DNA from: Mucilaginibacter sp. UR6-1
GTDB taxonomy: Bacteria; Bacteroidota; Bacteroidia; Sphingobacteriales; Sphingobacteriaceae
Reading direction: 5' to 3'
Length of the DNA stretch: 64,000 bases
NCBI RefSeq assembly: GCF_020880975.1
Contig: NZ_JAJIWP010000003.1
Location: forward strand, 248,001-312,000
Positions 1 to 8,721 of the stretch are shown here, in pieces. The translations under genes were made by a program, and so were the position numbers. How positions within the stretch are numbered: the stretch's first letter is position 1; each line of letters starts with the position of its first letter. A model generated the notes under the pieces. That model did no database searches and had not been told where the DNA came from. It saw only the letters and a list, made by a program, of their open reading frames with translations.

Positions 1-120
1 GCGTCTATGTTGAATACCGAAATAGAACGCATTACCGAGGCAGGGATGAATGATTATATATTAAAGCCTTTTGACCCTAAAACACTATACGGCAAACTTA
101 GCCGCTACCAAAAACAATAA
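1..120 (+). CDS. Response regulator receiver domain, C-terminal fragment (5' truncated)
   Basis: The reading frame is open from base 1 to the TAA at 118-120 and encodes the last 39 residues of a protein. The segment MNDYILKPFD carries the conserved Lys-Pro that closes the active site of CheY-like receiver domains, followed by a short final helix and no output domain. It is therefore the end of a stand-alone receiver or of a hybrid sensor kinase ending in a receiver domain; the N-terminal part, including the phospho-acceptor Asp, lies outside the window. The family call is fairly safe; the specific regulator cannot be told. Confidence 0.75.
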   Translation, partial: ASMLNTEIERITEAGMNDYILKPFDPKTLYGKLSRYQKQ

Positions 121-187
121 CGGGCGCTTTTAAATTAATTTATTGTAAGGAGTACATGGCTACGCCCCTGCACTACCGAAATCTTTA

Positions 188-195
188 TATCTTTG
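188..195 (+). promoter_or_regulatory. Probable -7 promoter element for pheT
   Basis: TATCTTTG matches the Bacteroidota -7 consensus TAnnTTTG and lies 22 bp before the pheT ATG, so transcription would begin about 10-15 bases before the start codon. No clear TTTG -33 element is visible at the expected distance, so the assignment is tentative. Confidence 0.4.
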
Positions 196-217
196 CCGAT
201 TATCATTTTCAGGCATA

Positions 218-2617
218 ATGAAGATATCATACAACTGGCTAAAGAATTTCATAGATACAGATAAAACTCCCGAAGAAATATCGCGGATATTAACAGGCAC
301 CGGCCTTGAGGTGGAGAGCCTTGAAAAGGTGCAGGCCGTTCCCGGTGGCCTGGAGGGCCTGGTAATAGGTTATGTAAAAACCTGCGCCAACCACACCAAC
401 TCTGATCACCTGCATGTAACTACCGTTGATGTTGGCGGTGCCGAAGACCTGCATATTGTTTGCGGCGCTGCAAACGTTGCCGCCGGCCAAAAAGTTGTGG
501 TAGCTACGGTGGGCACTACGGTTTACCCAACATCAGGCGAACCGTTTACTATCAAAAAATCAAAAATAAGGGGAGAGCTCTCTGAGGGCATGATATGCGC
601 TGAGGATGAAATAGGCTTAGGCACTTCGCACGAAGGTATCATGATACTGAGTGATGATGCCGTGGTAGGCACACCTGCCAAAGCGCACTTTAAACTGAAT
701 GATGATTACCTGTACGAGATAGGCTTAACCCCTAACCGTGCCGATGCGGCATCGCACCTGGGTACCGCGCGGGATATAGCCGCCTTTTTAAAGATCGGTT
801 TAAAAAAACCTGATGTTTCGGCTTTTAAGATGGATGATAACAGCCGGGTTATTAATGTAACGGTTGATAACAGTGAAGCTACGCCGCGTTACAGCGGTGT
901 AACTATAACCGGTTTGGAAGTAAAAGAATCGCCAAAATGGTTAAAAGAAAAACTGGCGGTTATCGGCATACGCAGCATCAATAATATTGTGGATGTTACC
1001 AATTATGTACTCCATGATTTGGGGCAGCCCCTGCACGCGTTTGATGCGGACAAAATAGCCGGTGGCAAAGTAGTAGTAAAAACTACTGCCGAAGGTACCT
1101 TATTTAAAACGCTTGACGGTGTGGAGCGCAAACTATCAGCAGATGACCTGATGATATGCAGCGAAACCGAACCGATGTGCATTGCCGGTGTATTTGGCGG
1201 TATTGATTCGGGTGTTAGCGAGGGTACAACCAATATATTTTTAGAGAGCGCTTACTTTAACCCGGTATGGGTGCGTAAAACGGCTAAAAGGCATGGTTTA
1301 AAAACGGATTCTTCTTTCCGTTTTGAGCGTGGCACCGATCCTGATCATACGGTTTATGCGCTTAAACGTGCCGCGCTGCTGATACAGGAAGTTGCCGGCG
1401 GAAAAATATCATCAGATGTGGTTAATATTTACCCTGCACCTGTTGCACCCTTTGCCGTTGAGTTATCATACAAAAATACTACAAGACTTATTGGGAAGGA
1501 TATTCCGCATAGCGAGATAAAAAGCATCATTGAGGCGTTGGATATTGAAGTGGTTGCCGAAACAGTAGAAGGCCTTTCATTAAAAGTACCGCCTTACCGT
1601 GTTGACGTAACCCGCGAGGTTGACGTGATAGAGGAAGTACTTCGCATCTACGGTTATAACAACATTGAGATACCTACGCAGATCAGGGCATCTCTTAATA
1701 CATCGCAACGCCCGGAAAAAGACACGGTTCAAAATCTTTTGTCGGATTTGCTGACCGCTAACGGCTTTAATGAGATATTATCAAACTCGCTGACTAAATC
1801 AGCATATTCAGATGATCTGGACAGCGCGGTTAAGATATTGAACCCGCTTAGCAGTGATCTGGATGTGATGCGCCAAACACTGCTGTATTCAGGTTTGGAA
1901 GCTGTAGCTTATAATCAGAACCGTAAAAATGCCGACCTGAAACTTTACGAATTTGGCAAGGTGTACAGCCTGGCCGATGATAAGTACAACGAGGTGCAAC
2001 GCTTTTCGGTATTTATTACCGGCGCTAAAACTGCCGAGCAATGGAATAACAAAGTTACCGCGGTATCATTTTATAATTTGAAAGCTATTGTTGACGGCAT
2101 AGTTGAAAAACTGAATGTTAAGGATATTGCCGTGGCCGATGCTGAGGGCAATGAGTTTGCTTATGGCTTGCAATATACCCGTGGTAACAAAACACTGGTT
2201 AAGTTTGGTGCGGTGTCGGCATCGGCACTTAAAAAGGCTGATGTTGACAAGGAGGTTTTTTACGCCGACTTTAACTTTGATATGATATTAACGCTGGCCC
2301 GTAAAAACACCATTGTTTACCAGGAGGTATCAAAGTTTCCGGCTGTTAGGCGCGATCTGTCAATGCTGGTTGATAAGGTGGTTACCTTTGAGCAAATAAA
2401 ACAGGTATCCCAAAAAACAGAGCGTAAGCTACTGAAGGAAGTGAATGTGTTTGACGTGTATGAGGGCGATAAATTACCCGCCGGAAAAAAATCATACGCG
2501 GTGAGCTTTGTTTTGCAGGATGCCGAAAAAACCCTTACCGATAAAGCTATTGATGCCATAATGCAGAAATTAATACTTAATTTAGGCAAAGAAGCAGGAG
2601 CGGAGATCAGGAAGTAG
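218..2617 (+). CDS. pheT: Phenylalanine-tRNA ligase beta subunit
   Basis: This 799-residue protein is the large subunit of the alpha2-beta2 cytoplasmic enzyme that charges tRNA-Phe. Domains in order: an EMAP/OB-fold tRNA-binding domain (about residues 40-150), the B3/B4 editing region (about 215-400, with the motif FRFERGTDP), B5 (about 410-480), the catalytic-core-like domain (500-690), and a C-terminal ferredoxin-fold anticodon-binding domain (about 705-799, beginning at SKFPAVRRDLS). Length is normal for the family. pheS is not adjacent, which is common in this phylum. The ATG start follows a -7 promoter element closely and has no Shine-Dalgarno sequence, as usual for Bacteroidota. Confidence 0.97.
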   Translation: MKISYNWLKNFIDTDKTPEEISRILTGTGLEVESLEKVQAVPGGLEGLVIGYVKTCANHTNSDHLHVTTVDVGGAEDLHIVCGAANVAAGQKVVVATVGTTVYPTSGEPFTIKKSKIRGELSEGMICAEDEIGLGTSHEGIMILSDDAVVGTPAKAHFKLNDDYLYEIGLTPNRADAASHLGTARDIAAFLKIGLKKPDVSAFKMDDNSRVINVTVDNSEATPRYSGVTITGLEVKESPKWLKEKLAVIGIRSINNIVDVTNYVLHDLGQPLHAFDADKIAGGKVVVKTTAEGTLFKTLDGVERKLSADDLMICSETEPMCIAGVFGGIDSGVSEGTTNIFLESAYFNPVWVRKTAKRHGLKTDSSFRFERGTDPDHTVYALKRAALLIQEVAGGKISSDVVNIYPAPVAPFAVELSYKNTTRLIGKDIPHSEIKSIIEALDIEVVAETVEGLSLKVPPYRVDVTREVDVIEEVLRIYGYNNIEIPTQIRASLNTSQRPEKDTVQNLLSDLLTANGFNEILSNSLTKSAYSDDLDSAVKILNPLSSDLDVMRQTLLYSGLEAVAYNQNRKNADLKLYEFGKVYSLADDKYNEVQRFSVFITGAKTAEQWNNKVTAVSFYNLKAIVDGIVEKLNVKDIAVADAEGNEFAYGLQYTRGNKTLVKFGAVSASALKKADVDKEVFYADFNFDMILTLARKNTIVYQEVSKFPAVRRDLSMLVDKVVTFEQIKQVSQKTERKLLKEVNVFDVYEGDKLPAGKKSYAVSFVLQDAEKTLTDKAIDAIMQKLILNLGKEAGAEIRK

Positions 2618-2628
2618 GGGAAGGGATT

Positions 2629-2722
2629 ATTGAATTAATGAGTTATTGAATTATTGAATCAAGTCTTAAATCAATAATTCAATAACTCATTAATTCAATC
2701 AATAATTCAATAAATCAATAAT
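2629..2722. repeat. Long AT-rich inverted repeat after pheT
   Basis: Arms 2629-2657 and 2671-2699 are perfectly complementary over 29 bp around a 13-base loop. The right arm word TCAATAATTCAATAA recurs at 2699-2713. The arms themselves consist of iterated TTATTGAAT-like words. There is no U-tract, so it is not a classical terminator. It resembles other iterated-word palindromes in this window (17655-17720, 17806-17886, 20161-20204, 26469-26509). Confidence 0.8.
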
Positions 2723-2730
2723 TAAAACGC

Positions 2731-3021
2731 ATGCCACAATTAGGCGAACAGTTAAATGCAATAATTGATAAAACCGAAAGGTTAATGGAGCTTTGCGCTG
2801 CCTTGCAGGAGGAAAATGACCTGATGAGGCTTGAAAATCAGTCGTTGAGTGTGGCGCTAACAACCAGTAAAAATAAAACCGCGGAGCTTGAAGAGAAGCT
2901 TCGTGTATTGAAAGTGGCAAGGTCGTTTTCAGAAACAAATGAAAAAAGCCTTGACATTAAGCAAAAAATTAACGACTTTGTGCAGGAAATTGACAAGTGT
3001 ATTGTATTGCTGAAAAAGTAA
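2731..3021 (+). CDS. Small coiled-coil protein upstream of zapA
   Basis: A 96-residue acidic protein predicted to be almost entirely helical; residues 1-65 show a heptad pattern typical of a coiled coil (leucines in LQEENDLMRLENQSL). It starts with ATG and ends 22 bp before zapA, so the two are probably co-transcribed. The position next to zapA and the short coiled-coil shape suggest a cell-division accessory similar in role to ZapB, but there is no recognisable family motif and this is only inference from context. Confidence 0.6.
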   Translation: MPQLGEQLNAIIDKTERLMELCAALQEENDLMRLENQSLSVALTTSKNKTAELEEKLRVLKVARSFSETNEKSLDIKQKINDFVQEIDKCIVLLKK

Positions 3022-3043
3022 TATAAAAACGTGAATAGCTCAA

Positions 3044-3334
3044 ATGGGAGAGATCTCCATAAAAATAAATATTGCTGACAGAGTTTACCCCTTAAAGGTA
3101 AACATGGAGGAAGAGGAAATAATAAGGCGGGCAGCGAAATTGATTAACGACCGTATAAAAGAATACCAGGAAAATTATGCGGTAAGGGATAAGCAAGATC
3201 TGCTGTCGATGTGTGTGCTGCACTATGCAACATCTACGTTAAAAGCAGAGAAAAAAGTCACGGCGGAGGATACCGAAGTGGCCGATAAGGTTTATCAGCT
3301 TGATCAGTTACTGACTGACTTTTTCTCGAAGTAG
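3044..3334 (+). CDS. zapA: Cell division protein ZapA
   Basis: A 96-residue protein with the ZapA pattern: an N-terminal beta segment (EISIKINIADRVYPLKV), then the helix EEEIIRRAAKLINDRIKEY and a long C-terminal dimer/tetramer helix. ZapA binds FtsZ protofilaments and stabilises the Z-ring at mid-cell. Length is usual for the family. It is followed by a 6S RNA candidate and rny, an arrangement found in many Bacteroidota, which supports the assignment. Confidence 0.88.
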   Translation: MGEISIKINIADRVYPLKVNMEEEEIIRRAAKLINDRIKEYQENYAVRDKQDLLSMCVLHYATSTLKAEKKVTAEDTEVADKVYQLDQLLTDFFSK

Positions 3335-3374
3335 TAATAAATGTTCTTTACATAATATGAGCGAATTAAGATTT

Positions 3375-3540
3375 GGCCGCGGTTAAATCTTGAGTTTCAC
3401 TATTAAAAACTTAACGCTTCAATATCAGGGCGCCAGTGGAAGCATACGTTACTTCGTGTATTTAACGATAGCACCGGCCAAGTAATTCTGATGAGAGGTT
3501 TTTCAATACATGACACTTAAGATTTAGTTGCGGTTTTTTT
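3375..3540 (+). ncRNA. ssrS: 6S RNA candidate (SsrS)
   Basis: The zapA-rny spacer holds a structured, non-coding stretch. Bases 3377-3394 pair with 3516-3533 over 18 bp without mismatch if G-U pairs are allowed, and the 3' arm runs into a seven-T tract. Inside are two long unpaired flanks and an inner stem (ATCAG at 3424-3428 with CTGAT at 3488-3492) leading to a GC-rich apical region. Closing stem, large central bubble and apical stem are the 6S RNA architecture that mimics an open promoter and binds RNA polymerase; about 165 nt fits. The zapA-adjacent location is the classical one. The exact 5' end is not determined. Confidence 0.7.
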
Positions 3541-3558
3541 ATTTTATAAACTTAAAGA

Positions 3559-5121
3559 ATGGATTTTTTATATGTTATTATCGGGCTGCTGATCGGTGTC
3601 GGAGTAGGCATCGTTGTCGGCCGCTTCCTGTTACGCAAGCTGTTTAAGGATCAGGAAGTATCAGCACAAAACAAGGTTAAAAAAATATTGAAGGATGCTG
3701 AGAACAATGCCGAGATATTAAAAAAGAATAAGTTGCTTGAAGCCAAAGAGAAATTTTTGGTGATGAAAGCTGAGCATGAGCAGGAAGTAAACCAAAAAAA
3801 CAATAACCTTTCTCAACGCGAGAATGGTATCAAGCAAAAAGAGCAATCGCTTAATTCAAAGCTGGAGAATGCTAACCGTAAGGAGCAGGAGCTTGACAAT
3901 GTTCGCAAGAATCTGGAAAAGCAAACCGAGATTGCCGTTAAAAAGCAGGAAGAGGTTGACATACTGAAACAGGAGCATGTAAAGCAACTGGAATCAATAG
4001 CCGGTTTATCTGCCGAGGAAGCCAAAAACCAGTTGGTAGACAACCTGCGCGAAGAAGCACGCAGCAAGGCTATGGCTCAAATAAAGGATATTGTTGACGA
4101 GGCTAAGCTTACCGCTACCAAAGAGGCTAAGAAGATAGTTATTCAAACTATACAGCGTACCGCTACCGAGGCAGCTATCGAGAATACGGTATCTATCTTC
4201 AACATCGAGAATGACGAGATCAAAGGCCGTATCATTGGCCGCGAAGGGCGTAACATACGTGCGCTTGAGGCGGCTACGGGTATCGAGATCATTGTTGATG
4301 ATACACCGGAAGCCATTATTCTTTCAGGCTTTGACCCGGTAAGGCGTGAGATAGCCCGTTTGGCTATGCACCGCCTGGTTACAGATGGCCGTATACACCC
4401 TGCACGTATTGAGGAGGTGGTTGCCAAAACCAAAAAGCAAATTGAAGAAGAGATTGTAGAAATAGGTGAGCGTACCGTGATCGATCTTGGTATCAATGGA
4501 CTGCATCCGGAACTGATCCGTATGGTTGGCCGTATGCGTTACCGTTCATCATACGGGCAAAACCTGCTGCAACACTCGCGCGAGGTAGCTAACTTCTGTG
4601 CCACTATGGCTGCCGAGTTGGGCCTGAACGTAAAACTGGCCAAACGTGCCGGCTTACTGCACGATATTGGTAAAGTGCCTGATGATAACCCGGAACTGCC
4701 ACACGCTATTTTAGGTATGCAGTTGGCCGAAAAGTATAAAGAGCATCCTGAAGTTTGCAACGCCATAGGCGCTCACCACGATGAGATAGAGATGACCTCA
4801 ATGCTGTCACCTATCATCCAGGTGTGTGATGCCATATCGGGCGCACGCCCGGGTGCACGCCGCGAGGTGGTTGAAAGCTACATTAAACGCTTAAAGGAGC
4901 TGGAAGACCTGGCGCTTTCATACCCCGGTGTTGAAAAAACCTTCGCTATACAGGCCGGCCGTGAGCTGCGTGTAGTTGTTGAAAGTGAAAAGATAACCGA
5001 TGCGCAATCAGAAGTACTGGCTGCCGATATTTCAAACCGCATACAAACCGAGATGACCTATCCCGGCCAGATCAAGGTAACCGTTATCAGGGAAACCCGT
5101 TCGGTATCATACGCAAAATAA
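3559..5121 (+). CDS. rny: Ribonuclease Y
   Basis: A 520-residue membrane-anchored endoribonuclease that starts mRNA decay. Visible parts: an N-terminal transmembrane helix (residues 1-25, glycine-rich), a long charged coiled coil (about 30-200), a KH RNA-binding domain (about 210-275, containing [15 protein letters not shown]), and an HD phosphohydrolase domain with the metal motif in [10 protein letters not shown] (about residue 370) and the first His in [11 protein letters not shown]. Length matches the family. A strong terminator follows at 5127-5154. Confidence 0.96.
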   Translation: MDFLYVIIGLLIGVGVGIVVGRFLLRKLFKDQEVSAQNKVKKILKDAENNAEILKKNKLLEAKEKFLVMKAEHEQEVNQKNNNLSQRENGIKQKEQSLNSKLENANRKEQELDNVRKNLEKQTEIAVKKQEEVDILKQEHVKQLESIAGLSAEEAKNQLVDNLREEARSKAMAQIKDIVDEAKLTATKEAKKIVIQTIQRTATEAAIENTVSIFNIENDEIKGRIIGREGRNIRALEAATGIEIIVDDTPEAIILSGFDPVRREIARLAMHRLVTDGRIHPARIEEVVAKTKKQIEEEIVEIGERTVIDLGINGLHPELIRMVGRMRYRSSYGQNLLQHSREVANFCATMAAELGLNVKLAKRAGLLHDIGKVPDDNPELPHAILGMQLAEKYKEHPEVCNAIGAHHDEIEMTSMLSPIIQVCDAISGARPGARREVVESYIKRLKELEDLALSYPGVEKTFAIQAGRELRVVVESEKITDAQSEVLAADISNRIQTEMTYPGQIKVTVIRETRSVSYAK

Positions 5122-5126
5122 TAACA

Positions 5127-5154
5127 AACCCTCCGTGCTAAGCGGAGGGTTTTC
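5127..5154 (+). terminator. Rho-independent terminator after rny
   Basis: AACCCTCCG pairs with CGGAGGGTT around a 7-base loop, followed by a T-run. It sits immediately after the rny stop codon. Confidence 0.9.
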
Positions 5155-5165
5155 GCTTTACTACG

Positions 5166-5699
5166 GTGGCTCAACATAACAGATCATCACAAACAAAACC
5201 TAAAGCGCAACCCCAGCGCCGGGTTGATATGCTTTTTGCAGCTTATGAGGCTGCGCACCAGCATCCGGTAAATAAACTGGTTAGCCGTACAGCAACACCA
5301 TTGCTGTTTTTTTCGGTATTTGCATTAATATGGGCATTGCCATTTCCGTATATAGCATTTTTGGGTAAGTATAATGGTTTTGTTAACTGGGCATCATTCC
5401 TGCTGGCGTTTAGCGTATTCTATTACTACCGCCTGTCGCCGGTGCTTTCCTACTTTATATTGTTCACCTATTTTGCTTTCAGCTATTTCATTATTCAATT
5501 AGAGCAGGTTGAAAAGGCCGGCGGGCCTGCATTATTTGTTGTGCCTTTAATATTGTTTGTTATAAGCATAACGGCCATGTTTATTTCGCAAACGCTTGAA
5601 AAAGGTAAGTTAAGCATGGCCAAGCAACTCAAAAATATAATTGTTGCCCCTATATATCTGTGGTACCTCATTTTGAAGCGATTGCCTCTCCGCTTTTAG
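5166..5699 (+). CDS. Mpo1-like (DUF962) membrane protein
   Basis: A 177-residue protein, GTG start, with a basic N-terminal tail, the segment AAYEAAHQHPVNKLVSR near residue 28, four hydrophobic helices, and a C-terminal EKGKLSMAKQLKNIIVAPIYL segment in which the shape of the DUF962 tail is recognisable. In yeast the family member Mpo1 is an iron-dependent dioxygenase acting on 2-hydroxy fatty acids; the conserved His/Asn of the N-terminal motif are present here. The family call rests on motif recognition, and the reaction in this organism is unknown. It stands between the rny terminator and a divergent-looking regulatory region. Confidence 0.65.
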   Translation: MAQHNRSSQTKPKAQPQRRVDMLFAAYEAAHQHPVNKLVSRTATPLLFFSVFALIWALPFPYIAFLGKYNGFVNWASFLLAFSVFYYYRLSPVLSYFILFTYFAFSYFIIQLEQVEKAGGPALFVVPLILFVISITAMFISQTLEKGKLSMAKQLKNIIVAPIYLWYLILKRLPLRF

Positions 5700-5703
5700 A
5701 GTG

Positions 5704-5776
5704 TTAACATTCAATTAACATTTATACCAAATTAAGGTAATGTACCTGTAACATGCAGCTAACATTGGGTTAATAG
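5704..5776 (+). promoter_or_regulatory. Tandem heptamer array resembling Pho boxes
   Basis: Heptamers lie at 5704 (TTAACAT), 5715 (TTAACAT), 5748 (GTAACAT), 5759 (CTAACAT) and 5770 (TTAATAG). Spacing inside each group is exactly 11 bp, and the two groups are in phase (44 bp apart). PhoB/PhoP-type regulators bind direct 7-bp repeats with 4-bp spacers, and TTAACA is the core used in Bacillus. The proximal group ends at a -7 element (5774-5781) in place of a -33 box, as expected for an activator-dependent promoter. Confidence 0.6.
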
Positions 5777-5781
5777 ATTTG
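5774..5781 (+). promoter_or_regulatory. -7 promoter element of the TonB receptor gene
   Basis: TAGATTTG is a perfect match to TAnnTTTG, 23 bp before the GTG start at 5805. No TTTG -33 box is seen; the region is occupied by the heptamer array. Confidence 0.6.
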
Positions 5782-5804
5782 CGCTTGATAAAAAATCAGA
5801 TCAA

Positions 5805-8615
5805 GTGAAAAAACTATTATCATTATTGGTTATCCTGCTTGCATTAAGCGTATCAGCAGATAACTTATTTGCTCAATCAACCGGAAAAATTGCCGGTAAG
5901 ATCATCGATCAAAAAACCAATGAAACTCTTATTGGTGCAACCGTAGTGGTGCAGGGTACTACTAAGGGTGCCGCGGCCAATGTTGAAGGCCGATATGTTT
6001 TGGGTGGTTTGGCACCCGGTAAGTATACTGTAGAAGTAAAATATGTAGGATATCAAGCCAAGTCGATATCTGATGTTATTGTTAAGGCCGATGCGGTAAC
6101 TAACCTTGATGTTACCCTGACCGAATCAGCATCGAACGCGCTGGGCGAGGTAGTTATTAAAGCTACTTACAGGCAGGAGTCTGTTGCCTCATTATACTCA
6201 CGTCAAAAAAACAGTGTACAGGTTACTGATGGTATATCTGCAGATATTATCCGCCGTTCGCCCGACCGTAACACGGGTGATGTGCTTAAACGCGTAAGCG
6301 GTACCAGCGTACAGGATGGTAAATTTGTAGTAATACGTGGTTTGGCCGAACGTTATAACGTAAACCTGCTAAACGGCTCGTTACTGCCAAGTTCAGAGCC
6401 GGATAGAAAAGCGTTTTCTTTTGATATCATCCCCGCTTCGCTTATTGATAACATCGTAGTTTATAAAACAGCTACTCCTGACCTTCCGGGCGATTTTGCC
6501 GGTGGCGCCATCAACACCATAACCCGCGACATTCCGGATACTAAATTTATGGAAGGTACCGTAAGTTTTGGTTATAACAGCAAATCAACCTTTAAGGATA
6601 ATTTTGTTGATCCGCAGCCAAACGGTAAGTATGACTTTTTGGGTTTTGACGACGGCTCACGCAAATTGCCAAGTGCTTACACCAATGTAAAATCAAACTA
6701 CACATCAGGTACAAGCAGCCTGCAAAAAATTGAGATAGCTAAGCAGTTTCCAAATACATTCGGTTCGCAGCTTCAAAATACACTGCCAAATTTAGGCTTG
6801 CAGTTTGCTACGGGTAACTCAAAAACGCTTAAAAATGAAAATCGCCTGGGTTACAACTTCGCCTTTAATTATAACACCGGTTACCGTATAAGCGATGGCG
6901 ACCGTACACAATACAACATCTCGGCACGTGAGCAACTGCCTCCGTACAGCTTTGATCGTAATGTTTTCTCGAATGTTAAAACCCTGGGCGGCTTGCTTAC
7001 ATTAGGTTATACCTATGGCAAAAATAAGCTGGCCATGCGTACACTGTTCAATAACGATTTCAAGATAGACTATGAAGAAACTAAGAATGGTTTGATACGT
7101 GGTGATAATGATGCCACGCCAACCCTTTACCGTGGTTTCTCGAGCGAGAGCACTCAAAACGGTGTTTTCAATACCTTGCTTGAAGGTCAGCACACGCTTG
7201 GCGAAAATAAATTGAATATTGACTGGGCTGCTTCATACGGCCTGTCATACCGTAACCAGCCGGATCAGCGTATCGTAACCGTATTTACGCCGGAAAATGC
7301 GCCTGAGTATATCTCTTTTTCAAGCGAAAACAGCCCGCTGCCAAATACACTTGGCCGTGTTTACTCAAAACTGAATGAAAATATTTACCAGGCAAAAGTA
7401 AATGCAACCTATTCATTTAAATGGCTTGATGAATTACAGCGTTTAAAAATAGGTGGTTTAGGCTATCGTCGTGACCGCGACTTTACCATTGATGCGCTTG
7501 GTTATGTTGATATTGTAGGCAACGGTAAAAGCATTCCGTTAACCAATGGCGTTACTGTTGATAATATCTTTAGTCCTGAAAGCATCGGGCAAAACAACAT
7601 CGCATTTTCAAGGCTCGATCTGTCATCTACCGATTATACCGGTACCGCTAACCAGGGTGCAGGTTATGCCATGCTTGACAATAAACTTACCGAAAAGCTG
7701 CGTTTGGTATGGGGTGCCCGTATCGAGTATTATAACCAACAGCTTGACGCACGAGGTAAAGCAGTACGCAAGTATGTTAATACCGACCTTTTACCATCAG
7801 CAAACTTAACTTACTCATTGAGTGATAAATCAAACTTACGTGCCAGTTTCTCAAAAACACTGAACAGGCCTGAGTTTAGGGAGTTGGCCGATTTCAGGTA
7901 CTTTGATTATCAAACAAACTTTAACATAACCGGTAACCCTAACCTGAAAAGGGCTGTGATTACCAATGCCGATTTGCGTTTTGAATATTTCCCTACCGGT
8001 GGTGAGATAATATCAGTATCAGCATTCTATAAAAAATTCAAGGATCCTATCGAGCAGATCAACCTTGACAACGATATCCTTTCATACGCCAATGCTGAAA
8101 GTGCCAAGGATTTTGGTGCCGAAGTTGAATTAAGGAAGAAGCTTAACTTTATAAGTGATGCTAACTTTTTCCGCGACATTACTTTTTACCTGAACGCGTC
8201 ATATATAAATGCAAAGGTAAAATTTGCCGACAGGGAAGTATCAACGCCACTGCAAGGGCAGTCGCCTTACCTTATCAACTCAGGTTTATATTACTCTCCT
8301 GAAAGCAGCAGCTTTACATTTAACGTATTGTACAACCGTATAGGTGAGCGTTTAAGATTCCGTGGTGTAACCGGCAGTATTGATATATACGAGAAACCGC
8401 GTGATGTGATAGACTTCCAGATCAGCAAGCGTATACTTAACAAACGTGCCGAATTGAAGTTAACCCTGTCTGACCTGTTGGCACAAACCAACGCGCTGTA
8501 TTATAATTATGGCGATCAAAGCAAAACCGCTTACAACCCAAGCGAAGACAGGATTATACAAAATCGTTACTACGGTTTTAGCTCAACACTTTCATTTAAA
8601 TATAACTTTAAATAA
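5805..8615 (+). CDS. TonB-dependent outer-membrane receptor
   Basis: A 936-residue receptor starting with GTG and a clear signal peptide (KKLLSLLVILLALSVSADNLFA). Then come a carboxypeptidase-regulatory-like beta-sandwich (about residues 27-110), a plug domain (about 130-240, with VVIRGLAERYNVNLLNG and the PDRKAFSFDIIP signature) and a 22-strand barrel ending in an aromatic-rich C-terminus (FKYNF). It imports a ligand too large for porins, using TonB/ExbBD energy. It is not a SusC type, and no SusD follows. The upstream Pho-box-like array and the following lipoprotein suggest that both are induced by phosphate limitation, perhaps to take up organic phosphate; the ligand is inferred only from this. 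Confidence 0.9.
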   Translation: MKKLLSLLVILLALSVSADNLFAQSTGKIAGKIIDQKTNETLIGATVVVQGTTKGAAANVEGRYVLGGLAPGKYTVEVKYVGYQAKSISDVIVKADAVTNLDVTLTESASNALGEVVIKATYRQESVASLYSRQKNSVQVTDGISADIIRRSPDRNTGDVLKRVSGTSVQDGKFVVIRGLAERYNVNLLNGSLLPSSEPDRKAFSFDIIPASLIDNIVVYKTATPDLPGDFAGGAINTITRDIPDTKFMEGTVSFGYNSKSTFKDNFVDPQPNGKYDFLGFDDGSRKLPSAYTNVKSNYTSGTSSLQKIEIAKQFPNTFGSQLQNTLPNLGLQFATGNSKTLKNENRLGYNFAFNYNTGYRISDGDRTQYNISAREQLPPYSFDRNVFSNVKTLGGLLTLGYTYGKNKLAMRTLFNNDFKIDYEETKNGLIRGDNDATPTLYRGFSSESTQNGVFNTLLEGQHTLGENKLNIDWAASYGLSYRNQPDQRIVTVFTPENAPEYISFSSENSPLPNTLGRVYSKLNENIYQAKVNATYSFKWLDELQRLKIGGLGYRRDRDFTIDALGYVDIVGNGKSIPLTNGVTVDNIFSPESIGQNNIAFSRLDLSSTDYTGTANQGAGYAMLDNKLTEKLRLVWGARIEYYNQQLDARGKAVRKYVNTDLLPSANLTYSLSDKSNLRASFSKTLNRPEFRELADFRYFDYQTNFNITGNPNLKRAVITNADLRFEYFPTGGEIISVSAFYKKFKDPIEQINLDNDILSYANAESAKDFGAEVELRKKLNFISDANFFRDITFYLNASYINAKVKFADREVSTPLQGQSPYLINSGLYYSPESSSFTFNVLYNRIGERLRFRGVTGSIDIYEKPRDVIDFQISKRILNKRAELKLTLSDLLAQTNALYYNYGDQSKTAYNPSEDRIIQNRYYGFSSTLSFKYNFK

Positions 8616-8622
8616 TCTGCAT

Positions 8623-8684
8623 TTAACAGCGGCTTAACCCAAGCATAATTTTAAGATTAACTACACTTTAAGTTAAGTTAACAT
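8623..8684 (+). promoter_or_regulatory. Second heptamer array, before the lipoprotein gene
   Basis: In the 73-bp spacer after the receptor gene, TTAACAG (8623), TTAACCC (8634) and TTAACAT (8678) share an exact 11-bp register; the two intermediate register positions at 8656 and 8667 read ATTAACT and TTTAAGT, and 8645 does not match. It is a weaker copy of the array at 5704-5776. A near-consensus -7 box GATATTTG follows at 8693-8700. Confidence 0.45.
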
Positions 8685-8692
8685 CCTAATGG

Positions 8693-8700
8693 GATATTTG
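8693..8700 (+). promoter_or_regulatory. Probable -7 element of the lipoprotein gene
   Basis: GATATTTG differs from TAnnTTTG only at its first base and lies 22 bp before the ATG at 8722. Because it falls inside the longer reading frame starting at 8689, it argues that translation begins at 8722. Confidence 0.4.
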
Positions 8701-8721
8701 ATCAAAATTAGAAACAGACAA

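Noticed and set aside
8689..8721. Upstream ATG extension of the beta-helix-like lipoprotein
   Set aside because: It would put 11 residues before a textbook lipoprotein signal peptide and overlaps the probable -7 promoter element at 8693-8700.
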